Of a stretch of 64,000 nucleotides of DNA, positions 51,630 through 59,458 are shown in pieces. The stretch is taken from NCBI GenBank assembly GCA_012295275.1, contig CM022670.1, positions 26,685,244 to 26,749,243 on the forward strand. Reading direction: 5' to 3'. This DNA is from Chrysomallon squamiferum (taxonomy: Eukaryota > Mollusca > Gastropoda > Neomphalida > Peltospiridae). Position 1 is the first letter of the stretch, and the number at the start of each line of letters is the position of its first letter. The notes under the pieces were generated by a model. The model had not been told where the DNA came from. It saw only the letters and a list, made by a program, of their open reading frames with translations, and did no database searches. Both the position numbers and the translations under genes were made by a program.

Positions 51630-53097
51630 AGCAGCACAGTAACTTTTTGGTGCTCTTAATAATAATGTGAATATTGTTTGAATAGAATTATTTTTAAATT
51701 TATTTTTATGATTAATATTAACAGATTATTGCTATTATAATTAATCAAATTCATCATTTTAGGTTAAATGAAAATCATGAATTACTCAAGTCACGCTACC
51801 TGGGAATTCAAGAAAGTAAAAGTGGTCTTGAAGTTGAGATTAACCGTAAATCCATCCAGAACAGGACGTTCATTGGTGAAATGAACAGTCTGAAACCTGA
51901 GATCAAAAGACTGTACAGGCAGAGAGAGGAGCTTAAAAAATGGCTTATCGACCATGGCAAAACACAAGATCAGTTAGATAACCTTCTGGAAGAAAGAAAT
52001 GAGTAAGTCATCATTATTGTAGTAGATCATTCTTTAAAACTGAAAATAGATGATGTAGTTGTTTTATATATGTTTTTATTTCCTGCTTATTTTTAGTAAA
52101 AAAAGAAACAATAGAACAAATAAAAAAAGAGGAACATTTTCTTTAATGATATATAAAGGTTTCACAATTTTCAAGCACATGTGTGCATTTTCAGACCAAT
52201 GTTTCATTGGTTTTGTAAATTGATTTTTTTCAGTGTCGCGGAAGTGACCCCAGAGAATGATAATCTACATCAGAATGAGAACCTGTGGTTTGTTAACTGT
52301 AACAGGGAAAGAGCTATTGAAATGTTGCAGGGAGCTCGACATGGAACTTTTCTCATCAGACCAAAGGAAGAAGAGGGAGATGTTCATGTCTTGTCGATTA
52401 AGTATGTATAAAATTACATTTACAATCAAAAAGTAAATAATAATAATAATATTAAATTAAATCCACAAGCAAGAAATATTTTTAAGTTATGAAATAACTT
52501 GTGTAACCAAGTAGAAATAATATAAAATACTTTTTAATGTGCTTTTTTATAAAGCTAAGTGATCTGTACAGCAGCACATTTTTCATTGTAATATATATGA
52601 TGCTGGATACAGTAATGGTCTTTCAAGATTCACTTGAACTGTCAGCAATTTATCTTGTCCCACATTCTTGAGATAGCTTACAAGTAATCACTTTTTCACT
52701 ATTCTTTCTTCCTTGTTTATTATTTTTATTTATTATATATATGTCTGTGTGTGTGTGGATAAATACATACATACATACATACATACATATTCACACACAC
52801 ACAAAAACATATTTTTTTTTTTTTTTCTTTATTCATTAATATTAAATGTATAAATCTAAAAAAACGTTTTATTTCCTTTACAGTTGTAACAATGTTGTTG
52901 GCCATGCAAAGATATATCGTAAAGTTAGTGGCTATGGTTTTGCTGAACCCTACTTCATCTTTCCAACATTAAAAGACCTTGTGTTACATTATCAAAGAAC
53001 TTCTTTAGCTGAGCATAACAACATTTTGGATGTACATCTTATGTACCCTGTGAGAGCTGCTACTGATCCAATATACTTACGAATGCAGGTACCTTGA
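21222..53097 (+). CDS. PIK3R1: PI3K class IA regulatory subunit (p85-like) with C1-SAM-C1 extension, 5'-partial, 18 exons
   Basis: This is the regulatory subunit of class IA phosphoinositide 3-kinase. Such proteins bind p110 through the inter-SH2 coil and bring it to phosphotyrosine proteins at membranes. Joining 18 GT-AG exons gives 861 residues, counted from the first whole codon in view. Domains by residue are C1 7-57, SAM 74-140, C1 172-221, RhoGAP about 240-430, proline-rich 438-450, nSH2 475-570, inter-SH2 about 575-745 and cSH2 753-845. The SH2 and RhoGAP segments match vertebrate p85 closely from memory, for example [17 protein letters not shown] and LPNPVIP. The two C1 domains and the SAM are not in vertebrate p85, and no SH3 was found. 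The first exon begins in phase 1 and cannot hold the start codon, so the 5' end is missing. The symbol marks the family; true one-to-one orthology was not tested. Exons are listed separately. Confidence 0.95.
25745..25806. repeat. direct duplication of a 35-bp AT-rich unit
   Basis: The unit ttttttttaatagttatttg with a GATATTT tail is repeated as ttttttttaatagttaattg with the same tail, in tandem, inside the long intron. Confidence 0.7.
28340..28471 (+). pseudogene. short coding-like fragment with a SWIM-type zinc-finger pattern
   Basis: The + frame ending at the TGA at 28469-28471 reads [17 protein letters not shown], then [18 protein letters not shown] (28382-28390) and CRH (28418-28426) fit the CxC...CxH pattern of SWIM zinc fingers, with a WTCSCP-type entry and a hydrophobic stretch after CRH, as in several transposase families. 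No enclosing open frame, start codon or matching splice sites were found, so it reads as a relic within an intron. The surrounding 28.1-28.6 kb is richer in G+C than the rest of the intron. The match could be chance. Confidence 0.35.
30225..30720. other. mixed-composition island in the long intron
   Basis: This stretch is richer in G, C and CpG than its surroundings. It contains two direct copies of a gaggtgaatg motif followed by a CpG (30277-30291 and 30425-30440) and clustered catcag repeats near 30490-30560. No convincing open frame was found. It may be an old mobile-element fragment or a regulatory segment. Confidence 0.4.
34357..35040 (+). other. coding-like island in the long intron, unidentified
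   Basis: Two open stretches follow one another on the + strand: 34357-34674 (105 codons) and 34798-35022 (74 codons). A short block with stops separates them. The base composition is less AT-rich than the flanking intron. The second reads [17 protein letters not shown], then [15 protein letters not shown], which faintly recalls the acidic core of DDE-type transposases, but I cannot confirm it. I do not recognise the first. The island is probably a degraded insertion and is not part of the PI3K subunit frame. Confidence 0.35.
35510..35557 (+). CDS. PIK3R1: exon 2 in view: middle of first C1 domain
   Basis: 48 nt, phase 1 to phase 1. The acceptor is ttctgcag and the donor is gtaagt. It encodes residues 24-38, [15 protein letters not shown], which holds the C1 core glycine (Gly29) and the zinc ligand Cys37. 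It sits 14.2 kb after the previous exon and 3.0 kb before the next, yet its reading completes the C1 pattern exactly. That fit is the main reason to accept so small an exon. Confidence 0.9.
36427..36491. repeat. compound (GT)n(GA)n microsatellite
   Basis: About 12 GT units pass directly into about 20 GA units. Confidence 0.97.
37668..37691. repeat. palindromic GT/AC microsatellite hairpin
   Basis: The sequence tatgtgtgtg, then tgta, then cacacacata is a perfect inverted repeat with 10-base arms and a 4-base loop that is itself self-complementary. Confidence 0.8.
38600..38703 (+). CDS. PIK3R1: exon 3 in view: end of first C1 domain and linker
   Basis: 104 nt, phase 1 to phase 0. The acceptor is ttccttag and the donor is gtaagt. 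It encodes residues 40-73, starting CGKCFHTEC. It provides Cys40, His45, Cys48 and Cys57, which complete the two zinc sites of the first C1. After the domain comes a charged linker ([16 protein letters not shown]) leading to the SAM domain. Confidence 0.93.
38704..40988 (+). other. 2.3-kb intron between first C1 and SAM
   Basis: A phase-0 intron from gtaagt to aatttcag. It holds poly-T at 39157-39177, an AAT microsatellite at 39950-39987 and no other exon. Confidence 0.85.
39950..39987. repeat. AAT microsatellite
   Basis: About 12 AAT units followed by an A-rich tail. Confidence 0.95.
40989..41123 (+). CDS. PIK3R1: exon 4 in view: SAM domain, first two thirds
   Basis: 135 nt, phase 0 to phase 0, 45 residues (74-118). 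The acceptor is aatttcag and the donor is gtaagt. The segment [17 protein letters not shown], followed by a Y..Y...F pattern, ICGKDL and a final EEKLR, follows the sterile alpha motif layout of helices 1 to 4. SAM domains usually mediate protein oligomerisation and sometimes bind RNA or lipid. Which of these applies here cannot be read from the sequence. Confidence 0.92.
41124..45189 (+). other. 4.1-kb intron inside the SAM domain
   Basis: A phase-0 intron from gtaagt to ttaatag. It contains two long T tracts at about 43638-43669 and 43678-43705 and a less AT-rich island at 44210-44780, listed separately. No coding exon with a fitting phase was found. Confidence 0.85.
44210..44780. other. less AT-rich island before the second SAM exon
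   Basis: This 570-base block has clearly more G, C and CpG than the surrounding intron, few homopolymers and no long open frame. It includes ttacgtcag (a CRE-like half-site) near 44324 and a TTAAATAG sequence near 44435. It could be a noncoding alternative first exon with its promoter, as short p85 isoforms have in vertebrates, or an old insertion. The sequence alone does not decide. Confidence 0.3.
45190..45270 (+). CDS. PIK3R1: exon 5 in view: SAM domain, last helix
   Basis: 81 nt, phase 0 to phase 0, 27 residues (119-145). The acceptor is ttaatag and the donor is gtaagt. It begins [20 protein letters not shown], the standard SAM ending in which a MGI turn is followed by the long C-terminal helix. 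Together with the previous exon it forms a 216-nt block with phase 0 at both ends, so both exons can be skipped without changing frame. Confidence 0.92.
45271..46771 (+). other. 1.5-kb intron between SAM and linker exon
   Basis: A phase-0 intron from gtaagt to acttttag. It has no other exon. A mixed-composition patch at about 45830-46040 is unexplained. Confidence 0.8.
46772..46823 (+). CDS. PIK3R1: exon 6 in view: short proline-containing linker
   Basis: 52 nt, phase 0 to phase 1, 17 residues (146-162), [17 protein letters not shown]. The acceptor is acttttag and the donor is gtaact. It joins the SAM domain to the second C1 and shows no domain of its own. The support is correct splice sites, the only phase that fits both neighbours, and open reading. 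It is the least certain of the coding exons. Confidence 0.78.
46944..46971. repeat. poly-T tract
   Basis: 28 consecutive T within a T/C-rich stretch of the intron before the second C1 exon. Confidence 0.97.
47286..47507 (+). CDS. PIK3R1: exon 7 in view: second C1 zinc-finger domain
   Basis: 222 nt, phase 1 to phase 1, residues 164-236. The acceptor is cttttacag and the donor is gtgagt. The whole C1 domain lies in this one exon: His172, Cys185, Cys188, Cys202, Cys205, His210, Cys213 and Cys221, with the 10- to 12-residue and CxxC spacings of the family. Key stretches are HRFDEYNF and [18 protein letters not shown]. The phorbol-site Gly and Gln (YGLMRQG) are present but the usual proline is Met182. 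A Lys/Arg-rich tail leads into RhoGAP. Confidence 0.95.
48131..48244 (+). CDS. PIK3R1: exon 8 in view: start of RhoGAP (BH) domain
   Basis: 114 nt, phase 1 to phase 1, residues 238-274. It reads [11 protein letters not shown], then [14 protein letters not shown]. This is the first helix of a RhoGAP fold, in the usual pattern of a VFG-type start followed by P.V...CIE.IE. The acceptor is tttaacag and the donor is gtaagt. Confidence 0.9.
48644..48721 (+). CDS. PIK3R1: exon 9 in view: RhoGAP arginine-finger segment
   Basis: 78 nt, phase 1 to phase 1, residues 276-300. [19 protein letters not shown] aligns with the arginine-finger loop of RhoGAP domains. Arg283 sits at the finger position, but the usual following Gly is Ala286. 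Vertebrate p85 BH domains also carry a YR at this site with a changed loop, so this is p85-like. The acceptor is tattccag and the donor is gtacgt. Confidence 0.9.
48922..49053 (+). CDS. PIK3R1: exon 10 in view: RhoGAP core
   Basis: 132 nt, phase 1 to phase 1, residues 302-344. It contains [20 protein letters not shown], the most conserved RhoGAP block (K.YLR.LP.P.I). [12 protein letters not shown] follows. The LPNPVIP and YS spelling is that of the p85 subgroup. The acceptor is acttcag and the donor is gtaaga. Confidence 0.96.
49425..49626 (+). CDS. PIK3R1: exon 11 in view: RhoGAP C-terminal half
   Basis: 202 nt, phase 1 to phase 2, residues 346-411. [20 protein letters not shown], then a block ending [14 protein letters not shown], follows the RhoGAP pattern of LP..H..TL..L..H, then L...F...L.RP. 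The acceptor is atttgtag and the donor is gtaagt. Confidence 0.95.
50054..50166 (+). CDS. PIK3R1: exon 12 in view: end of RhoGAP and proline-rich linker
   Basis: 113 nt, phase 2 to phase 1, residues 413-449. A helix ([13 protein letters not shown]) closes the RhoGAP region. It is followed by [14 protein letters not shown], a proline-rich linker like the one between BH and nSH2 in vertebrate p85. With the next exon's first codon it makes PIVPPR, a PxxPxR SH3-ligand pattern. The acceptor is ttttgcag and the donor is gtaagt. Confidence 0.93.
50457..50646 (+). CDS. PIK3R1: exon 13 in view: N-terminal SH2, first half
   Basis: 190 nt, phase 1 to phase 2, residues 451-512. After a Ser/Pro linker ([14 protein letters not shown]) comes [17 protein letters not shown] and then DGTFMVRDS, with the phosphotyrosine-binding Arg500 in place. 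GDYTLTLK ends the exon. This is near-identical in style to vertebrate p85 nSH2. The acceptor is attacag and the donor is gtaagt. Confidence 0.98.
50873..51056 (+). CDS. PIK3R1: exon 14 in view: N-terminal SH2, second half
   Basis: 184 nt, phase 2 to phase 0, residues 514-574. It begins [19 protein letters not shown] and continues to [15 protein letters not shown] and [10 protein letters not shown], the C-terminal half of p85 nSH2. The poly-T tract just before the acceptor is 18 or more bases long. The donor is gtaagt. Confidence 0.98.
51253..51494 (+). CDS. PIK3R1: exon 15 in view: inter-SH2 coiled coil, first part
   Basis: 242 nt, phase 0 to phase 2, residues 575-654. This is the first long helix of the p110-binding inter-SH2 domain. 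[18 protein letters not shown] and then [19 protein letters not shown] show heptad spacing and match the p85 family pattern. The acceptor is gtttgcag and the donor is gtaata. Confidence 0.97.
51592..51622. repeat. AT microsatellite
   Basis: About 15 AT units inside the intron that splits the inter-SH2 coding region. Confidence 0.97.
51763..52002 (+). CDS. PIK3R1: exon 16 in view: inter-SH2 coiled coil, second part
   Basis: 240 nt, phase 2 to phase 2, residues 656-734. It is rich in Glu, Lys, Arg and Leu. [20 protein letters not shown] corresponds to the human MNSIKP region that contacts the p110 C2 domain. Asn696 matches human Asn564, while the residue four before it is Ile692 where human p85-alpha has Asp560 (alignment by eye). 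It ends LDNLLEERN. The acceptor is atttttag and the donor is gtaagt. Confidence 0.97.
52234..52401 (+). CDS. PIK3R1: exon 17 in view: C-terminal SH2, first half
   Basis: 168 nt, phase 2 to phase 2, residues 736-790. An acidic linker is followed by [20 protein letters not shown] and GTFLIRPK. Arg777 is the phosphotyrosine-binding arginine; the loop reads FLIRPK where most SH2 domains have FLVRES. The acceptor is tttttcag and the donor is gtatgt. Confidence 0.97.
52765..52804. repeat. ATAC plus CA microsatellite
   Basis: About six ATAC units followed by a short CA run, in the intron within cSH2. Confidence 0.95.
52884..53097 (+). CDS. PIK3R1: last exon: C-terminal SH2, second half, and stop
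   Basis: 214 nt entering in phase 2, residues 792-861, then TGA at 53095-53097. It contains [19 protein letters not shown] and then [17 protein letters not shown] and LMYPV, the p85 cSH2 ending. Sixteen residues follow YPV. The stop lies within a gtacct sequence after ATGCAG, which could also act as a splice donor, so an alternative C-terminus is possible. The family normally stops soon after YPV, which favours the stop. Confidence 0.95.
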
Positions 53098-53912
53098 TTA
53101 TAAGAGGTTAAAACTGTACATAACTTTTGTGTGAGAGCATGTACTTGCGTGAATGCATCAAATCTTAGCGTTAATGTGATAAACAGTTTAACTTAGCAGC
53201 AGTGAACTGCAGCTGTTGTCCAGTAATAATGTCAAACTATACCAACAATAGTTAACAGTGATTAACAGATCATTGACAGATGAACTTTAAAGTGGAATTA
53301 TCATGTATTGCATGTTATCAACTGATTATGTGAAAAAATGCACATTAATCTGGCTTATTTACTCAGTCAGTCTGTACAAGTCGAAGCTCTGAACTATTAC
53401 AGTGTTTATAGTCTGACAGTGTTGACATGAAGGCCGTGAACTATTGTACTTAGTAAGTCAACATCAGAAGAAGATATCAAACTGGCTTCAAGTTGGGAAC
53501 AAACACATTCCCATTTGCACAAGCAGATATTTTACACCGAAACAGTATAAGTTTTAAAAAATGGACCAATTTTTAGATACTTATGTCAGTATGCATAACA
53601 CTTCTATGGCAAAGAGACCAGCAGACTTTACAGTTTTGCATCACACCATTACTGTGCACATTTTCTAGCAGGACTTCTTAATTCAAGTCAGTAGGGAAAA
53701 AAACCCAGTAAAAATATAATTATTTGCAGAGAATACAGAGTCCATTTCAGTTAAACTTTATCACAAATTTCTACAAACTGAGAAAATAAACTGGATATAA
53801 AATGTCACAAACTCACAGTTACATGTGATTGGAGAGCTGTCATAAATGTTGTTTATGGCAGAACCAGTGACCAAAATGATATTTTGCTAAAACATTTTGA
53901 AGGCTAGTGCTC

Positions 53913-53943
<31 letters not shown>

Positions 53944-54353
53944 GTTTTTACTTGCTTTATTAACTGATATTGGTGCTTATAGGTCTACTTTTAGACTAGC
54001 TATTTGCTGCTACAACTGTATTAATGGATCATTAAAACAGAATACAAAACGTGTTTAATTCCACTGGGGTTGATTCTTGAAGGAACAGTTTTTTGTAAGA
54101 AAGAAGTAATGTGTAATGTGACAGATAATGCAGTGACACCTTTTATGTAATAAATAGTGACTGGACATGCAGAATGAAATGGGAAGTAGAAACTAATGAA
54201 AAGTAGATGGTGAAATTGGAGAGGAAACAGAACTGTGAAATGGGATTGAAAGTAGAAACTGTGTAACATGGGTTTGGGATTGGAAGCAACATGAAACCAG
54301 AATGGAAGTAGTAATGTGCTAAAAGTGAGGAGAAACCAAGTGTAATGTGACTG

Positions 54354-54465
54354 TAAATGGAAGAGGTTGGTGAAGATGGTTTGATGCAAAGTGTAAAATG
54401 GAAGAGATTTGTGAAGATGGTTTGATGCCAAGTGTTAAATGGAAGATATAGGTGAAAATGGTTTA
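54354..54465. repeat. degenerate minisatellite, unit about 40 bp
   Basis: Three tandem copies start at 54354, 54394 and 54436. Each begins taaatggaaga or taaaatggaaga, passes through gtgaagatggtttgatg, and ends near aagtg. Related but more diverged aaatgg and agtagaaac pieces lie upstream from 54175. Open minus-strand frames here are products of the repeat. Confidence 0.85.
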
Positions 54466-54725
54466 ACAACAGCTCCTGTGATTTGGTTTTTCAATGATTC
54501 CAGTGATTTGATTCAGTGATGATTTTATTTGACATTGATGATTACGGATTTTTCCCAGTGATTGAATCGGGTGATATCATTATGTGTTTTGACCTTTCTT
54601 CAACAAATAAAAACACTTACACCAAACCACAGGAGTCAGGAAAGTACTAGACATTTGAGGGAACATTTTTTTTAATGGAAAGAAAATCAAGAACATAATA
54701 CAAATGGCATTAAATGTAAAATATA

Positions 54726-54782
54726 ACAAAAAGTATTTTAAAAATATATATATAAATAAATACTTTTTTATATACTTTTTGT
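54726..54782. repeat. inverted repeat
   Basis: acaaaaagtat at 54726-54736 pairs exactly with atactttttgt at 54772-54782. The A/T-rich loop can also pair in part. Confidence 0.8.
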
Positions 54783-55856
54783 CATTCATTGCTCCTGATT
54801 CAGGGACTTTGTGGTGCATCCTACTTATGTGAAGAAGACAGTTTTGTTACCTGTTGAATTTTATATATTTTAGCCAACAGCCTGTATGTTTCAGATTGAA
54901 CTGATAAAAACTACCTAAACACACAACATTAGCAATTTGCCCAAGGCATTTTGTGGCAGTAAAAAAGGAAAAATAAGATGACCACATTTTTCCAGTGACA
55001 TCTTAATAGTCAAATTAGTTTTTCTACTGCAATAATATTTCACCCCATGACGTTTTTCAAAAATTAATATTTAACGTTGATGATGATTTTGTGCCTGCAC
55101 TAACAGTGCCATGTTTAACTAATGAATTTGAGGTACACAGCAACAAGATGATTTATTGTTTTATTACTTTTTTAATATTATTATTATTATTATTATCTTT
55201 ATTATTATTATCATTATGATCATCATAAATTCTTTAGATTATTGTATTATTTTACATCACCAGAGTGTTTGGGTTGGACAGATGGATAAACATTACGTTT
55301 TATGAAAATGTAATTATGTGATATATAATATGTGCCAGGTGGTTTCCACTAAATGTATCAGTAAATAAGTGCTAAAGATTTTTGATTACATCCTTTATAA
55401 AAATTCTCATTGTGTAATCCCAGAGGTAAATGTCAGATTGGTAAATCTGTGTTTATCGACTGTTTCTTAGTTGTTCTTATGCTATGAAAAAAAGCTCACT
55501 ATTTTAAATTTTCACATACAGAAAACAATTTAATCTTAAATAACAACAAATTTCAGGTTGATTCATGTTAAAATAGTAGAAGTTTAATCACTGATCCTGA
55601 AATTTAACATTTAGATTTTATCAACATTCTACAGTTAAACTGAAGTAGAAAGAGCATTATTTACAAATGTTTGTAACTGAAACTTGGAAATATATCTAGG
55701 GAACAGCAGTAGGACTTTGACACATGAATTTAAAAAGAAATAAAATAATAAATTATCTAGAAACATTTTTTTTTCTTGTATTTTTTTAAAATAAAATTTA
55801 AATTTTTATAAGGGAAATTGGTAAAGTATATTTTTGAGAAATTATTATTGTTTTTA

Positions 55857-55858
<2 letters not shown>

Positions 55859-55890
<32 letters not shown>

Positions 55891-55891
55891 T
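55859..55891. repeat. ATT microsatellite
   Basis: About 11 ATT units. Confidence 0.95.
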
Positions 55892-57717
55892 ACATTTGTT
55901 AAGCTAACAATGAATTTCAGTATCTTCATCTTTATCAGAAACTTATTTAGGTTCTTCTCATCTGATATGCTTTACTGAAGTTACAGTCAGCAATGGTGAT
56001 ATTTATATTACCTAAATTCATGAAAAGCATAAAATGGTTATAGAGACCAGCCTTTTTTTCAGTAATTGTTTGATATGTCTGATAGCATCCAGAGTTGGGG
56101 TAGTGTGGGATGTCACATGTGGGTCTGGCAGAAGAAACTATGCATCTGGAGCGTTCATCTACCTCATCCTCAACTAATAGACTGGTCTCAAACTCAGTTA
56201 TTGTAATTTACTGTTGACTTGTTTTAAATGTCCATTTTGTGACTTTCAGCTTTAACAATATTGGTCATGGCTGTTGACTGCATATTTGTAGTTATTCCGC
56301 ACAGCCTTGATAGGTTGTTGTTTTTTATTTTTGTATTGGCATATCAGAAATCGTTATCAACATGATGTTATTTTGTAAACAGTTTTCTCATTTTTAAAAC
56401 AATAATAATTTTATAGCTGAGCCTATTTTATTTTGTTAACTTGTGCATTAAATAAATGAATATATGTATATGTAGTGTTAAGAAAAGTTTTCTAAATTAC
56501 TCAATTTTTCATACAAAATTTTACAAACATTGGGCGGTTTCTTTCTTTTTTTTTTATTTCCAGTAATTATGTATTTTTTAGAGAATAACCAAAAAGAAAT
56601 TATTTCAGTTTATAAATTTTATTCCAGAGTACTAAGTTCAGTATCATCAACAACATTTAGTGATAATGCAAAAAAATTAAAATACTTTATTTTCTTTAGC
56701 TAATCGTATCATTATAATATTTATGTCATCTGTAAATGTATTTTTCACTTTGTTATTTGAAAATGTTGATGATAGATAAAAAAAAATAATGCTGCCAATA
56801 TGATGTCAAAGGCCATGACTGATTGTAAAACAATGGCACATTCAAAAATTACATAAACAATTTAAATCAGAAATGTATTGCCAATAATATTTTTTTATAA
56901 AATATGTATATTTTTATAGATATATCAGTTTTAGTATGGGTTTTAACTGTTAATCCAACTTTTCTCTTTTAAGGTTTTTTTTTTTTTTTTTTTTTTTTTT
57001 CAGTGCGGTTTTGTGTTTTATTAATTTATTTAATTTTTTTTTTTTTTTTTATATATATTTTTAAAATAAAATATTCTGGAGTCAAAAAGTGCAATATGTT
57101 TTTTTTTTTTTTTTTCTTAATTTTGTTTCTGAAATAAATCTGTCATTAACAAATTTATACATTATTGTATAATTCATTATTTTATCATTACTAAATAATA
57201 AATAAAAAATGTTGGGCAAGTCCTTTAAATTTATTAAATTTGAAAGATTACTATAAAGGAAAAAAAATTCCTACACTGTTTTCTTTGTCCAGTTGTGTTG
57301 AAAACCCTGCTTTTTGTGTTTCCTATCATTAAGTCTGTGATCTTGTCAAAATTTGACACTGGACCAAAATAAGCTGTTAAGTAGTCAATATTATTGTAAA
57401 TGATACAAAAAAAAAAAAAAAAAATTGAAAACAGAAAATTGAATTTATTTTCCAAAAACTGTAGCAGTAAGTGCAGAAATTAAGAGAACAATTGATGAAT
57501 CTGTAACTTTTATTTTTTTTTTTTTTTTTTTTTTAACTGCTCTAAATGTTTAAAGACAATAAAATTAAAATGATAGATGTAAGATTGAAGTTTTTTGATA
57601 ACACAGTGATAAGCAGATATATCTATCCAGCATTTTTCAGTGCCAAACTTATCCCTTTTGACCTGACGACAGTGTAGTTTTCACTGAACTGTGACAGACA
57701 CAAAGATACGAAACTAA

Positions 57718-57753
<36 letters not shown>

Positions 57754-58166
57754 ACAATGTAGCTATTCATATGAGTTTGGGTTTAATGGAACACAAAACT
57801 TGTAATACTTTTTCACTGTAGGTCATATATTGTTGTACAGGCATTGTTCACTAAACATTATGACACTAACTTTGTGCATGATAGAAGAAGAAAAAAGAAA
57901 CTCGCCTACTATTTTTTCGGCACATTATTATACAAAATAAAGCAAAAGAAGTTCTGTTTCTAGTCAGATAAATTATGTTATGGAACTCATTGCCTTAGAA
58001 AACAGCTTATTTAAATTATTTTGTATCAATAGTTTATTGTCAGTGTACATTCAGTATCTTTGTATGTATTCATAAAAGTATCATCCGTGTTGCATTCTGT
58101 TGATGTTCCAAGTTGTGCCTCAGTTAAAAACTGTTTGTCTCAGCTTATAAGCTGACTGAATGAAAC

Positions 58167-58230
58167 ATTAAAAATACAAAACTATTGCTTGTTTGTTTTA
58201 ATTTTTGGCATTTGTTGTTATTGTTTGTTG
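58167..58230 (+). terminator. candidate polyadenylation site
   Basis: ATTAAA at 58167-58172 is followed about 15-60 bases later by GT-rich sequence (ttgcttgtttgttttaattt, then a TTGTTGTTATTGTTTGTTG stretch). This is the arrangement of a cleavage and polyadenylation site. The preceding 600 bases are of mixed composition, as a 3' UTR might be. Many other AATAAA hexamers exist upstream, so this is one candidate. Confidence 0.3.
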
Positions 58231-59458
58231 AATGCTTAAATATTTATTATTTATTGTTATTATTTTTCTTATTATTCGTCTTTTTTTCTTTTCTTTTTTT
58301 TAAACTATTAAGGGCATATAAAGATAATAAAAAATTTGAGGATATTCTTAAAAATGTTAAAATATAAATTTTAAAATATAAACTTAATTATCAGTAATAC
58401 AATCTGATGATTTTATTATCAAATAAGGCAATTTAAATCTGACACATGACTGCTTATGCACACACCAAATTCATTTAAATTAAATAATTTATATAGCATA
58501 TTGGATTTAGATTTTTTTAAACTTAAAGATGGAAGAAAATAATAAAAATGTGTGTACAAAGTAGTGTTGTTACAGTCTATAATTTATATATCTTTATAGG
58601 TGTAGGTCTCAAATATCTTTTAGTTATTCTCAGTGTATATTTTTAATCTAAGTAACAGTTGCTAGTCAAACACCATTTTCTTTTTTGGCCTAGACTGTAA
58701 TGCAGCTGTATTACAAAGCATGCCCTATATAACTGAACTTTAGAACATTGGCCTAATGCATTCATGTCTAAATATAAGTATTTAGGTCATGCATCAATAA
58801 ATATTTTTGTTTAGTAAGAATAAAGCAACTGTAAAGAACTCTCTAGATGTTACAGAATCAATATCGCAATAGCAACAGTTGTTATGACAAAAGCTTCATG
58901 TTCTACGTAACAGTATGGTTAGTTTAAAAAGGCCAATCGTATATTCATATCAATCTTGAGTTTTAAGTCCACAAAGAGAACCAGTCTTGTACAATATATG
59001 ATGTCTTTTCTTTTTGCATAGAAAAGTTATTAGATTGGAATTGATTTTACTGAATAAATTAGTTTGAGTTATTTCTGCATCTTTTATGTTAACAAAGTAA
59101 GAACTGGTGGCATCTTAATTTGTTATAAAACTTAAATATAAAGCTGATATTTAAATTTTGATAAAGTGTATGTTTCAAATAAAAATCTTTTTTTACATGT
59201 GATTATTATCAACTGATAAACTAATTTCAGTTTGGTGGATGTTAATATTCATTCAAGTTTAATGTTAGAGAATGAAGTAAAAATACTGATATCCAGCCTG
59301 GTGTCATGAAAGAAGAAAAGAAATCATATTTTATAAAGTGTTTCAATTATACTAGAACAAATCTGAATATTTTAATCAATCAAATTTTAATCTTTTTTTC
59401 AAAAAGTATACATTTCCCATGAATTCATATACTAGGGCTATCTACCATTTATAAAAGA

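Larger units (their letters stand above)
46824..52883 (+). other. short introns of the 3' half of the gene
   Basis: Twelve introns lie between the linker exon and the last exon: 46824-47285, 47508-48130, 48245-48643, 48722-48921, 49054-49424, 49627-50053, 50167-50456, 50647-50872, 51057-51252, 51495-51762, 52003-52233 and 52402-52883. Each is 196 to 623 bases long, GT-AG and AT-rich. They contain poly-T (46944-46971), an AT repeat (51592-51622) and an ATAC repeat (52765-52789), and nothing else recognisable. Confidence 0.9.
53098..58200 (+). other. probable 3' untranslated and downstream region
   Basis: No coding sequence follows the stop. The segment contains a poly-A run (53913-53940), a minisatellite (54354-54465), an inverted repeat (54726-54782), an ATT microsatellite (55859-55891), T tracts (56978-57000, 57721-57752) and many AATAAA hexamers, for example 54606 and 56451. 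The transcript end cannot be fixed from the sequence; the best-looking candidate is near 58167. Confidence 0.5.

Noticed and set aside
54021-54469. Two overlapping minus-strand frames of 136 and 108 codons
   Set aside because: Their repeated FTNLFH and LHQTIFTNL segments come directly from the 40-bp minisatellite. There is no independent coding evidence.
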